A DNA stretch of 64,000 bases from Micrococcus sp. (GTDB lineage: Bacteria; Actinomycetota; Actinomycetes; Actinomycetales; Micrococcaceae). Every line of letters starts with the position of its first letter. The first letter of the stretch is position 1. The stretch spans positions 38,965 to 102,964 of the forward strand of contig JASBVO010000013.1 in the NCBI GenBank assembly GCA_029961105.1, in the 5' to 3' direction. Shown piece after piece: positions 9,236 through 18,014 of this stretch. A program made the position numbers and the translations under genes. The notes under the pieces were generated by a model. That model worked only from the letters and a program-made list of their open reading frames with translations, did no database searches and was not told the origin of the DNA.

Positions 9236-10474
9236 TCAGGCCACCGGACCGGTCCCGCGCGGCAGGGAGCGGGCGAAGACCACCGCGCCGGCGCCGGCGA
9301 TCACCGCGATCACCCAGATCCCGGCGGCGAGTCCGGCCAGGGCCGTGACCGCGGAGAGGACCGCCGGTCCGGCCAGGATCCCGGCGTCCGCCTGCAGCCG
9401 CCACAGGGCCAGGAACTGTGGCCGGGCGTGCGGCGGGGAGTAGTCGGCGCCGAGGGTCATGACGATCCCGGAGCCGAAGCCGTTGCCCAGTCCCACCACC
9501 ATGGCCACGGCGGTGAACCACCCGGGCTCACCGGTCAGCGGGATCAGGGCCATGCCCAGGCCCAGCCCGGCCAGGCAGGACACCGCCACCAGGCGCCGGC
9601 CGCGGCGGTCCATGAGCAGCCCGGAGGGGTAGAACATCAGCAGGTCCGCCAGCCCGGTGAGGCCGTAGATGACCGAGGCCGCGGCGGGCGAGAGCCCCAG
9701 GTGGGTGGCCCACAGCGGGATGACGGCGGAGCGGCAGGCCCGGGTCGCGGACAGGCAGACCACCGCGACGCCCACGGTGGCCAGCACGCGGCGGTGCTGG
9801 CGGGCCAGCGAGCGCAGGGTGGGCCGCGCGTCCGGGACCGCCGGCGCCGGGCCCGGGGCTCCACCGCCGGCGGGGCCGGGCACGGGCAGCTCCCTGATGG
9901 CGAAGCTGCCCGCCGCGGCCAGGGCCATGGTCAGGGTGCCGGCCGCGAAGGCCCCGTGCAGGCCCAGCAACGCCTGCAGGCCGGCGCCGAGGAACGGCCC
10001 GGCGAACAGGCCGATGCGGATGGTGCCGCCGAGGGTGGACATCGCCCGGGCCCGGTGGCTGACCGGGACGGCCACCGCTAGGTAGGACTGCCGGGCCAGG
10101 TTGAACCCGGCCCCGGCCATGCCGACGACGAACAGCCCACCGAAGAACAGGGCCAGCCCGGCGGCACCGGGCACGGGCAGCCAGCCGGCGACGGCGGCCC
10201 AAGCCACCAGCGCGCCCACGGCCCCGGTCCACGCGGAGGCGACGATCGTCACCCGCTCCCCGGCCCGGAAGGCCAGGTGCGCGGCCGGAGCGTTGGCCAG
10301 CAGCGAGCCGATGCCCACGAGCGTGACGGACGCGGCGGCCACGGCCACCGAGGCCCCGAAGGCGCTCGCCGCCGGGGCCATGGCCGGGGTGATCGCACCG
10401 ACGCCGGCCGAGTAGACGGCCGAGGGGGCGTAGACCTGGACGGCCGCGGCAAGGGGATGGGGGCGGCGTCTCAC
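9236..10474 (-). CDS. MFS transporter
   Basis: ~12 hydrophobic segments; ...GLADLLMFYPSGLLMDRRGRRLVAVSC... MFS loop motif. Confidence 0.85.
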   Translation of the reverse strand: MRRRPHPLAAAVQVYAPSAVYSAGVGAITPAMAPAASAFGASVAVAAASVTLVGIGSLLANAPAAHLAFRAGERVTIVASAWTGAVGALVAWAAVAGWLPVPGAAGLALFFGGLFVVGMAGAGFNLARQSYLAVAVPVSHRARAMSTLGGTIRIGLFAGPFLGAGLQALLGLHGAFAAGTLTMALAAAGSFAIRELPVPGPAGGGAPGPAPAVPDARPTLRSLARQHRRVLATVGVAVVCLSATRACRSAVIPLWATHLGLSPAAASVIYGLTGLADLLMFYPSGLLMDRRGRRLVAVSCLAGLGLGMALIPLTGEPGWFTAVAMVVGLGNGFGSGIVMTLGADYSPPHARPQFLALWRLQADAGILAGPAVLSAVTALAGLAAGIWVIAVIAGAGAVVFARSLPRGTGPVA

Positions 10475-10575
10475 CCGGTCACACTACCGCCGGGGCCACG
10501 GCCCCGACGGCCGGGATCGCCGGGCTGAACCCGGGCAGGTGACCGGCCGGCCCCGGGCGCCGCTACCATGTCCCC

Positions 10576-12078
10576 ATGCCCACGCCCGGAACATCGACGC
10601 CTGATGCTGCCCTGACCACCCTCAACACCGCCGAGGCCGCCCCACCCCGCAACGGGCTCGACCGGTTCTTCATGATCTCCCGGCGCGGCTCCTCGGTCGC
10701 CCAGGAGGTCCGCGGCGGGCTGGCCACGTTCCTGGCGATGAGCTACATCATCGTCCTCAACCCGCTCGTGCTCTCCGGGGCGGATGCGAACGGGGACACC
10801 CTGGGCGTGGGACGGGTCGCGGCCGTGACGGCCCTGGTGGCCGGCATCGCGACCATCGCGATGGGCGTCTGGGCCCGGCATCCCTTCGCCCTGGCCGCCG
10901 GGCTCGGCGTCAACGCGCTCGTGGCCATCACCATCGCCACCACCGAGGGCCTCACCTGGCCGGCCGTGATGGGCCTGGTGGTGATCGCCGGACTGGTCAT
11001 GGTCGTGCTCGTGGCCACCGGGTTCCGGCGCGCGGTGTTCAACGCCGTCCCGGACGCCCTGAAGACCGGCATCGTGGTCGGCATCGGCCTGTTCATCGCC
11101 CTGATCGGCCTGGTCAACGCCGGGTTCATCCGCCGCGTGCCGGACGCTGCGGGCACCACCGTCCCGGTGGGACTCGGCACCGGCGGAGAGCTCGAGGGCT
11201 GGCCGGTGCTGGTCTTCATCGTCGGGCTGCTGGTGACCTCCGTGCTGGTGATCCGCAGGACCCGCGGCGCCATCCTCATCGGCATCATCGTGGCCACCGT
11301 GCTGGCGAACATCCTCGAGGCGGTGTTCCACATCGGCCCGTCCGTGGACGCCGAGGGCAACGTCAACCCCACCGGCTGGTCCCTGGTGGCGCCCTCCGTG
11401 CCGGAGTGGAGCGCCCCGGACCTGTCCCTCGTGGGCCAGGCGGACGTCTTCGCCGCCTTCGTCCAGGTCGGCCCGCTGATGGCGGCCCTGCTGGTGTTCG
11501 CCATCCTGCTGTCCGTCTTCTTCGACGCCATGGGCACCTCCGTGGGCCTGGCCCGGGAGGCCGGCAACGTGACCCAGGACGGGGAGATCCCGCACCTGAA
11601 CCGGATCCTCATGGTGGACGCCCTGGCGGTCTCGGCCGGCGGCGGCGCCTCCGGCTCGGCCAACCAGATCTTCGTGGAGTCCGGCACCGGCATCGGCGAG
11701 GGCGCGCGCACCGGCTTCGCCTCCGTGGTCACCGGCGTGCTCTTCCTGCTGGCCATGTTCCTCACCCCGCTGATCTACCTGGTGCCCTTCGAGGCGGTGG
11801 CCCCCGCGCTGGTGGTGGTCGGGTTCATGATGGCCACCCAGGTGGTGCAGATCGACTGGACCGACTGGGGCGCGGCCCTGCCGGCCTTCCTGACCTTCAT
11901 CCTGATGCCGTTCACCTACTCGATCGCCAACGGCATCGGCGCCGGCATGATCGCCTACGCGGTGATCCGCACCGCCCAGGGCCGGGCCCGCGAGGTGCAC
12001 CCGCTGCTGTGGGTGGTCGCCGCCGCCTTCGTGCTCTACTTCGGCATGGGCGTCTTCCGGGGGCTGCTGGGGCTGTAA
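10576..12078 (+). CDS. NCS2 family purine permease (AzgA-like)
   Basis: RFFMISRRGSSVAQEVRGGLATFLAMSYIIVLNPLVLSGA...DAMGTSVGLAREAG...SANQIFVESGTGIGEGARTGFASVVTG. Confidence 0.93.
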   Translation: MPTPGTSTPDAALTTLNTAEAAPPRNGLDRFFMISRRGSSVAQEVRGGLATFLAMSYIIVLNPLVLSGADANGDTLGVGRVAAVTALVAGIATIAMGVWARHPFALAAGLGVNALVAITIATTEGLTWPAVMGLVVIAGLVMVVLVATGFRRAVFNAVPDALKTGIVVGIGLFIALIGLVNAGFIRRVPDAAGTTVPVGLGTGGELEGWPVLVFIVGLLVTSVLVIRRTRGAILIGIIVATVLANILEAVFHIGPSVDAEGNVNPTGWSLVAPSVPEWSAPDLSLVGQADVFAAFVQVGPLMAALLVFAILLSVFFDAMGTSVGLAREAGNVTQDGEIPHLNRILMVDALAVSAGGGASGSANQIFVESGTGIGEGARTGFASVVTGVLFLLAMFLTPLIYLVPFEAVAPALVVVGFMMATQVVQIDWTDWGAALPAFLTFILMPFTYSIANGIGAGMIAYAVIRTAQGRAREVHPLLWVVAAAFVLYFGMGVFRGLLGL

Positions 12079-12111
12079 CCCGCCCGGCCCGCGTGCGGTT
12101 GAATGGTGGCC

Positions 12112-14376
12112 ATGAGTTCTTCGGACACCACGACGCCGGTCCCCGCCTCCCAGCCCGCGCTCGCCCGGGCACCGATCGCCGAACGGCGCCCCGTGCCGCG
12201 CGAGCACCACGGCGAGGTCTTCACGGACGACTACGACTGGCTGCGGGACAAGGAGTCCGGCGAGGTCATCGCGCACCTCGAGGCGGAGAACGCCTACACG
12301 GCCTCCGTCACCGCGGACCAGGAGCCGTTGCGCCGGGCCATCTTCGGCGAGATCAAGGCCCACACGGTGGAGACGGACCTCTCCGTGCCCTCCCGCAAGG
12401 ACGACTGGTGGTACTTCGCCCGCACCGAGGAGGGCAAGCAGTACGGCGTGCACTGCCGGGTCCGGGCGCAGGACACCGGGGACACGGCCGCGGACTGGAC
12501 CCCTCCGGTGATCGAACCGGGCGTGCCGGTCCCCGGCGAACAGGTCATCCTGGACGGCAACGCCGAGGCCGAGGGCCACCCCTTCTTCTCCCTCGGCGGC
12601 CTGGCCGTGTCCCGGGACGGGAACCTGATGGCCTACGCCGTGGACCACACCGGGGACGAGCGCTTCACCCTGCGCATCCGGGACCTGCGCACCGGTCAGG
12701 ACCTGGCCGACGAGATCCCCGACGTGTCCTACGGGGTGGTCTTCGACCGCACGGGCACCCGGGTGTTCTACACCGTCCCGGACGAGTCCTGGCGCCCCTA
12801 CCGCATCCTCGCCCACACCCTGGGCACGCCCAACGAGCAGGACCAGCTGCTGTTCCAGGAGGACGACCCGGGCATGTGGTCCGGCTTCGGGCTGTCCGCG
12901 GACCGCACCGAGCTGGTCGTGTCCATCGGCAACTCCGAGATCGCCGAGACCCGGGCCCTGGACCTGCCGGAGACCGCCGACGAGCCGCTGGGTGAGCTGC
13001 GCGTGCTCGTGGACCGCTCCCTGGGGATGCTGCACGGCGTGGACCCGGTCACCCTGGACGGGCAGCGGCACTACGTGATCGTCCACAACAAGGACTTCAC
13101 CACCGAGGAGCCGGGGCACGGCCCGGCACCGGCCCCGAACAACATGGTCTCCCTGGCCGCCCGCGAGACGGTCACGGACCCGCGGTCCTGGCGCACCGTC
13201 GTCGGGCACTCCGACACCACCAAGGTGGACGGCGCCGCCGTCACCGCCACGCACCTGGCCCTGGGCGTGCGCCGCCAGACGACCCCGCGCACCCTGGTGA
13301 TGCCGCTGGCCGGGCTGGGCACCGGGCAGCAGGGGCAGCCGGTGGAGCCGGACTTCGGCGAGGAGCTGTACTCCTGCGAGCTGGCCGGGGCCCCCTACGA
13401 GTCGCCGTTCCTGCGGCTGTCCTACACGTCCTGGGTGACGCCCTCCCAGGTGCTGGACTACGCGGTGGCCGACGGCGCCCTGCACCTGCGCCGGCAGGTC
13501 GAGGTGCCCGGCTACGACCCGCAGCAGTACCTCGTGGAGCGCTGGTGGGCCCCGGCCGAGTCGACCGACCGCCGCGTCACCATCCCGCTGACGGTCATCC
13601 GCCGCCGGGACACCGAGTGGAACGGCTCCAACCCCTGCGTCATCTACGGCTACGGCAGCTACGAGATGTCCATGGACCCGGGCCTGTCCGTGGCGCGGCT
13701 GTCCCTGCTGGACCGCGGCGTCGTCTACGTGGTGGCGCACGTGCGCGGCGGCGGCGAACTGGGCCGCACCTGGTACGAGCACGGCAAGAAGCTGCACAAG
13801 AAGAACACCTTCACCGACTTCGTGGACGCGACCCGCTTCGTGGCGCAGTCCGGCTGGGTGGACCCGGACCGGATCGCCTGCATGGGCGGCTCGGCCGGCG
13901 GCCTGCTGATGGGGGCGGTGCTGAACCTGGCCCCCGAGCTGTACCGGGCCTGCGTGGCCCAGGTGCCGTTCGTGGACGCCCTGACCTCCATCCTGGACCC
14001 GGACCTGCCGCTGTCCGCCCTGGAATGGGAGGAGTGGGGCAACCCGATCACCGATCCGGCGGTGTACCGGTACATGGCGGAGTACGCCCCGTACGAGAAC
14101 GTGCGGGCCGTGGACTACCCCGCCATCGCCGCCGTGACCTCGCTGAACGACACCCGGGTGCTGTACGTGGAGCCGGCCAAGTGGGTCCAGCAGCTGCGCC
14201 GCACCGTGACCTCGGACCAGCAGACCCCCCTGGCTGAGGGAGGATCGCCGATCGTGCTGAAGACCGAGATGGACGGCGGCCACGGCGGGGCCTCGGGACG
14301 CTACCGGGCCTGGGAGGACCGCGCCTGGGACTACGCGTTCCTGCTCACGGCCCTGGGCGCGACCGAGCCGGTGTGA
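12112..14376 (+). CDS. S9 family peptidase (oligopeptidase B-like)
   Basis: MGGSAGGLLMGAVLNLAPELY serine motif, AYVVAHVRGGGELGRTWYEHGK, C-terminal DGGHGGASGRY His. Confidence 0.92.
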   Translation: MSSSDTTTPVPASQPALARAPIAERRPVPREHHGEVFTDDYDWLRDKESGEVIAHLEAENAYTASVTADQEPLRRAIFGEIKAHTVETDLSVPSRKDDWWYFARTEEGKQYGVHCRVRAQDTGDTAADWTPPVIEPGVPVPGEQVILDGNAEAEGHPFFSLGGLAVSRDGNLMAYAVDHTGDERFTLRIRDLRTGQDLADEIPDVSYGVVFDRTGTRVFYTVPDESWRPYRILAHTLGTPNEQDQLLFQEDDPGMWSGFGLSADRTELVVSIGNSEIAETRALDLPETADEPLGELRVLVDRSLGMLHGVDPVTLDGQRHYVIVHNKDFTTEEPGHGPAPAPNNMVSLAARETVTDPRSWRTVVGHSDTTKVDGAAVTATHLALGVRRQTTPRTLVMPLAGLGTGQQGQPVEPDFGEELYSCELAGAPYESPFLRLSYTSWVTPSQVLDYAVADGALHLRRQVEVPGYDPQQYLVERWWAPAESTDRRVTIPLTVIRRRDTEWNGSNPCVIYGYGSYEMSMDPGLSVARLSLLDRGVVYVVAHVRGGGELGRTWYEHGKKLHKKNTFTDFVDATRFVAQSGWVDPDRIACMGGSAGGLLMGAVLNLAPELYRACVAQVPFVDALTSILDPDLPLSALEWEEWGNPITDPAVYRYMAEYAPYENVRAVDYPAIAAVTSLNDTRVLYVEPAKWVQQLRRTVTSDQQTPLAEGGSPIVLKTEMDGGHGGASGRYRAWEDRAWDYAFLLTALGATEPV

Positions 14377-15289
14377 TCCGCCGGGCGGTCAGCGTCACCC
14401 CGGCGCTGGCCGCGACGACCAGCACGATCGCCAGGGTGCGCAGCAGCCCGGACTGCTGGCCGAGCAGCAGCCACCCGAACAGGGCGGCGAAGGCCGGCTC
14501 CAGGCTCAGCAGGATGCTGAACACCGCCGGCGGCAGCCGGCGCAACGCGTTGAGCTCGAGGGAGTAGGGCACCACCGAGGACAGCAGCGCGACCACCAGG
14601 CCCAGCCCCAGCAGAGCCGGGTCCGTGACGGCGGCCGCCGCGCCGGGCGCGCCGAGCGGGAGCACGACGGCGGTGGCCACCACCAGCGCGACGGCCAGTC
14701 CCCCGCCGCCCGGCACCAGGGCCCCGACCCGCTTGCTGGTGAGGATATACGCCGTCCAGAACGCCCCGGCGACCAACGCCAGCACGACGCCGAGCGGGTC
14801 CAGCGCCTCGCTGCCGGTGGCGCTGTCCACGGCCAGCAGGGCCATGCCCGCCAGGGCCACGCCCACCCAGAGTCCGTCCAGCCAGCGCCGGGCGAGGACG
14901 GCGGCCAGCACCAGCGGGCCGAGGAACTCGATGGAGACCGCGACCCCCAGCGGGATCCGCTCGATCGCGGCGTAGAACGTCCCGTTCATGGCCCCCATCG
15001 AGATCCCGAACAGGACCACCGCGAGCCACTGCGCGCGCGTCCACGCCCGCACCCGCGGCCGGACGATGGCCAGCAGCACCACCGCTGCCAGGCCCAGCCG
15101 CAACGCGGTCACGCCCCACGAGCCCAGGACCGGGAACAGCTGCACGGCCACCGCCGCGCCGAACTGAAGGGAGACGCAGGCGCCGATCACCAGCGCGACA
15201 CCGGTGGCCAGGGAGCGCGGGGCGAGTCCGGCGGCACGAGGAGGCGGCCCGGGCGTGATGACGGGCAGCGGGTTGGTCGAGGGGCTCAC
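14345..15289 (-). CDS. EamA family (RhtA-like) transporter
   Basis: ~10 TM segments; ...FYAAIERIPLGVAVSIEFLGPLVLAAVLARRWLDGLWVG... Confidence 0.85.
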   Translation of the reverse strand: MSPSTNPLPVITPGPPPRAAGLAPRSLATGVALVIGACVSLQFGAAVAVQLFPVLGSWGVTALRLGLAAVVLLAIVRPRVRAWTRAQWLAVVLFGISMGAMNGTFYAAIERIPLGVAVSIEFLGPLVLAAVLARRWLDGLWVGVALAGMALLAVDSATGSEALDPLGVVLALVAGAFWTAYILTSKRVGALVPGGGGLAVALVVATAVVLPLGAPGAAAAVTDPALLGLGLVVALLSSVVPYSLELNALRRLPPAVFSILLSLEPAFAALFGWLLLGQQSGLLRTLAIVLVVAASAGVTLTARRITPARSRPGP

Positions 15290-15412
15290 CGATCCATTCT
15301 CTCCCGCGGTGCCGCGTCAAGCCCTGACACTTGAACTCTTCAGGCCGGGGCGGTCCGCAGGAATTCACCCGCAGGCAATGCGGGTTTCACGGCGCCGGGC
15401 TTCACTGTGCGC

Positions 15413-17059
15413 ATGGAAACCCTCCCGACGCCGGACCGTCGCACCCTGCTCAAGGGCGCCGCCGCGGCTGCACTCGCCACCACCCTGCCCACCGCCCTCA
15501 CCGCCGGACCGGCTGCCGCCGCCCCGGCCGTGGCCACCCGCCGTTCCGCGGCCCGCCTGACCCTGCCCTCCGGGATCCAGACCGGTGACGTCACCTCCCA
15601 CTCCGCCGTCCTGTGGTCCCGCGCCTCGGGCCAGGGCCGCCTGCATGCCGTCCTGCACGCCCTCGACTCCGACGGCGACCGCCTGCGGTCCGGGGGCCGG
15701 CGTCGTGGTCATGGGGCCGGCCGGGACGGCGAGCCGATCCGCCTGCGCGGCCCGTGGGCCACCGCGGACACCGACTTCACCGCGCGCATCCAGGCCGAGG
15801 GCCTGCCCTCCGGCACCGCGTTCGACCTGGAGCTGTTCTTCGAGGACGAGCACGGCCGCCGCAGCGAGCTCGGCACCGGCCGCTTCAGCACCGCCCCGGG
15901 CCGCCGCTCGGACGGCGCGCAGAGCTTCGTCTGGACGGCGGACACCGCCGGCCAGGGATACGGCATCAACCCCGACGTCGGGGGCATGTTCGGCTACGAG
16001 ACCATGCGCTCGTTCCAGCCGGACTTCTTCCTGCACGCCGGGGACACCGTCTACGCCGACGGCCCGATCTCCGAGACCATGGCCGAGCCGGACGGCACCA
16101 TCTGGCGCAACGTCGTCACCGATGAGGTGGCCAAGGTGGCCGAGACCCTGCGCGAATTCCGCGGCCGCCACAGGTACAACCTGATGGACGCCAACGTGCG
16201 GGCCATGTACGCGGAGGTCCCGGTCATCGCCACCTGGGACGACCACGAGACCACCAACAACTGGTGGGCCGGCGAGGTGCTCACCGACGAGCGCTACACC
16301 GTCCGGGACGTCAACACCCTCGCCGCCCGCGGACGCCGCGCCTGGCAGGAGTACATGCCGATCGCCGACCGCCGCGCCATGTCCCGGGGCAACGGCTTCG
16401 GGCCGGCCCGCATCTACCGCAAGATCGAGCGCGGGCCCGAGCTGGACGTGTTCGTGCTGGACATGCGCACGCACAAGGGCGAGAACACGGACGGCCTGGA
16501 ACGGCACGCGACGGAGATCCTCGGCGAGGAGCAGCTCCAGTGGCTGCTGCGGGGACTCAAGACCTCGAAGGCCACCTGGAAGGTCATCCTGGCGGACCTG
16601 CCCCTGGGCATCATCGTCCCGGACGGCAAGGGCCAGGAGTCCATCTCCAACGCCGACCACGGCAAGCCGCTCGGCCGCGAGCTGGAACTGGCCCGGCTGC
16701 TGTCCGGCATCAAGCGGCAGCACAGCCGCAACGTCGTGTTCCTGACCGGCGACGTGCACTACTGCGCGGCCCACCACTACTCCCCCGAGCGGGCCCAGTT
16801 CAAGGACTTCAACCCCTTCTGGGAGTTCGTGGCCGGTCCGATCAACGCCGGGTCCTTCGGACCGAACGAGATGGACCACACCTTCGGTCCCCACGTGGAC
16901 TTCCAGAAGGCCGGCCCGGCGATGGGCTCGCCGCGCGACGGCACGGGGCAGTTCTTCGGACGCGTCCAGGTGGCCCCGGAGGGCGAGGAGTTCACGGTCG
17001 AGCTGATCGACGCGAACGGCACCGTGCAGTACACCCGCACGCTCACTCCGGAACGCTGA
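15413..17059 (+). CDS. phoD: Alkaline phosphatase PhoD family, Tat-exported
   Basis: PDRRTLLKGAAAAALA signal; FFLHAGDTVYADGPI, WDDHETTNNWW, FLTGDVHYCAAHHY motifs. Confidence 0.93.
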   Translation: METLPTPDRRTLLKGAAAAALATTLPTALTAGPAAAAPAVATRRSAARLTLPSGIQTGDVTSHSAVLWSRASGQGRLHAVLHALDSDGDRLRSGGRRRGHGAGRDGEPIRLRGPWATADTDFTARIQAEGLPSGTAFDLELFFEDEHGRRSELGTGRFSTAPGRRSDGAQSFVWTADTAGQGYGINPDVGGMFGYETMRSFQPDFFLHAGDTVYADGPISETMAEPDGTIWRNVVTDEVAKVAETLREFRGRHRYNLMDANVRAMYAEVPVIATWDDHETTNNWWAGEVLTDERYTVRDVNTLAARGRRAWQEYMPIADRRAMSRGNGFGPARIYRKIERGPELDVFVLDMRTHKGENTDGLERHATEILGEEQLQWLLRGLKTSKATWKVILADLPLGIIVPDGKGQESISNADHGKPLGRELELARLLSGIKRQHSRNVVFLTGDVHYCAAHHYSPERAQFKDFNPFWEFVAGPINAGSFGPNEMDHTFGPHVDFQKAGPAMGSPRDGTGQFFGRVQVAPEGEEFTVELIDANGTVQYTRTLTPER

Positions 17060-17086
17060 GCGCCGGGGGCCGGGAGCCGGGCCGGG

Positions 17087-17797
17087 TCAGTGCCGGCGAG
17101 CGTCCAGCTTCGCCCGCACCGACTCCAGCTCGGCCTCGGTCACCCCGTGCGCCAGGAGCAGCCCGGCGACCGCCGCGGCGTCCGGCCAGCAGGAGATGAA
17201 CTCCTCCAGGGCCTCGAGGCGTCCGGCGAGGAACTCCTCGAGTTCCGCACCGCTCAGGTGCCGCTCGTGGGGGTGACGCACGGGGCTGATCCGGTGCCAG
17301 TCGTTGATCCCCCGTGCGCCGGCGTCGTACTGCGGGACGACCAGGTCACGCCGCCCGGCCAGCAGGAGCAGCAGCGTGACCACGAGCCCGGTCCGGTCCC
17401 GGCCGGCCGAGCAGTGCAGCACCACCGCGCCGGGGGCCGCCGCGATCGCGCTGAACACCCGCGCCAGCCGGTCCGGGAAGTACCGCAGGTTGGACGGATA
17501 GTACCGCGGGTGGTTGGGGTACGGCGCGCCGGCGGCGAGCGCCGGAGCCATGTACTCCGCCACGTCCTGGTCCTCCACCGGGCAGTGCACGACGTCGATG
17601 CCCGCCCGGGCGGCATCGTCCACCGTCGGGTCGGTGGGCCGGCGGGTGCGTTCGGGGGCATTGCGCAGGTCGATCACCGTGGTCACGCCGTCCTCGCGCA
17701 GGCCACGCCAGCCGTCCTCCGTCAGCCATTCCTGCCGGCCCATCCGGTAGATGAGGCCCAGCACGTGGTGGGCGTTCACCGCTCCGTCCCAGTTCAT
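17087..17797 (-). CDS. Tyrosine-protein phosphatase (DSP/PTP-like)
   Basis: VVLHCSAGRDRTGLVVTLLLLLAG: CX5R phosphatase loop. Confidence 0.9.
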   Translation of the reverse strand: MNWDGAVNAHHVLGLIYRMGRQEWLTEDGWRGLREDGVTTVIDLRNAPERTRRPTDPTVDDAARAGIDVVHCPVEDQDVAEYMAPALAAGAPYPNHPRYYPSNLRYFPDRLARVFSAIAAAPGAVVLHCSAGRDRTGLVVTLLLLLAGRRDLVVPQYDAGARGINDWHRISPVRHPHERHLSGAELEEFLAGRLEALEEFISCWPDAAAVAGLLLAHGVTEAELESVRAKLDARRH

Positions 17798-17825
17798 GAC
17801 ACCACTGTGCACCGTCCGGCCCGAT

Positions 17826-17855
17826 TTGATCGACTCCGCCCGGCCCCGTTAGGGT
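17826..17855 (+). promoter_or_regulatory. Candidate promoter TTGATC-N18-TAGGGT for the MHS transporter
   Basis: -35 TTGATC 17826-17831 and -10 TAGGGT 17850-17855, ~155 nt before the GTG start. Confidence 0.5.
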
Positions 17856-17861
17856 CAGGCG

Positions 17862-18014
17862 ACTGACACCCCCAGGTGGGCGGCCGATGCACGATCCCGG
17901 CCGCCGTCCTCCCCGGACCCGACTCCCGCGCCCCCAGGACCTCACGCCTGGGCCTACCGCCGGATCGGCCCTGGAACACCCCTGACGGGGTGAACCACAC
18001 AGGAAGCGACCCTC
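17862..18014 (+). promoter_or_regulatory. Structured 5' leader with serial hairpins upstream of MHS transporter
   Basis: GGCGGCCG/CGGCCGCC, CCCAGG/CCTGGG and CACCCC-TGAC-GGGGTG (17977-17992) stems within ~150 nt, last stem just before AGGAAG and the GTG start. Confidence 0.45.

Noticed and set aside
10471-14283. 1270-aa minus-strand ORF antisense to NCS2 permease and S9 peptidase
   Set aside because: Low-complexity His/Gly/Gln/Asp-rich translation typical of the antisense frame of high-GC genes; well-supported genes occupy the plus strand.
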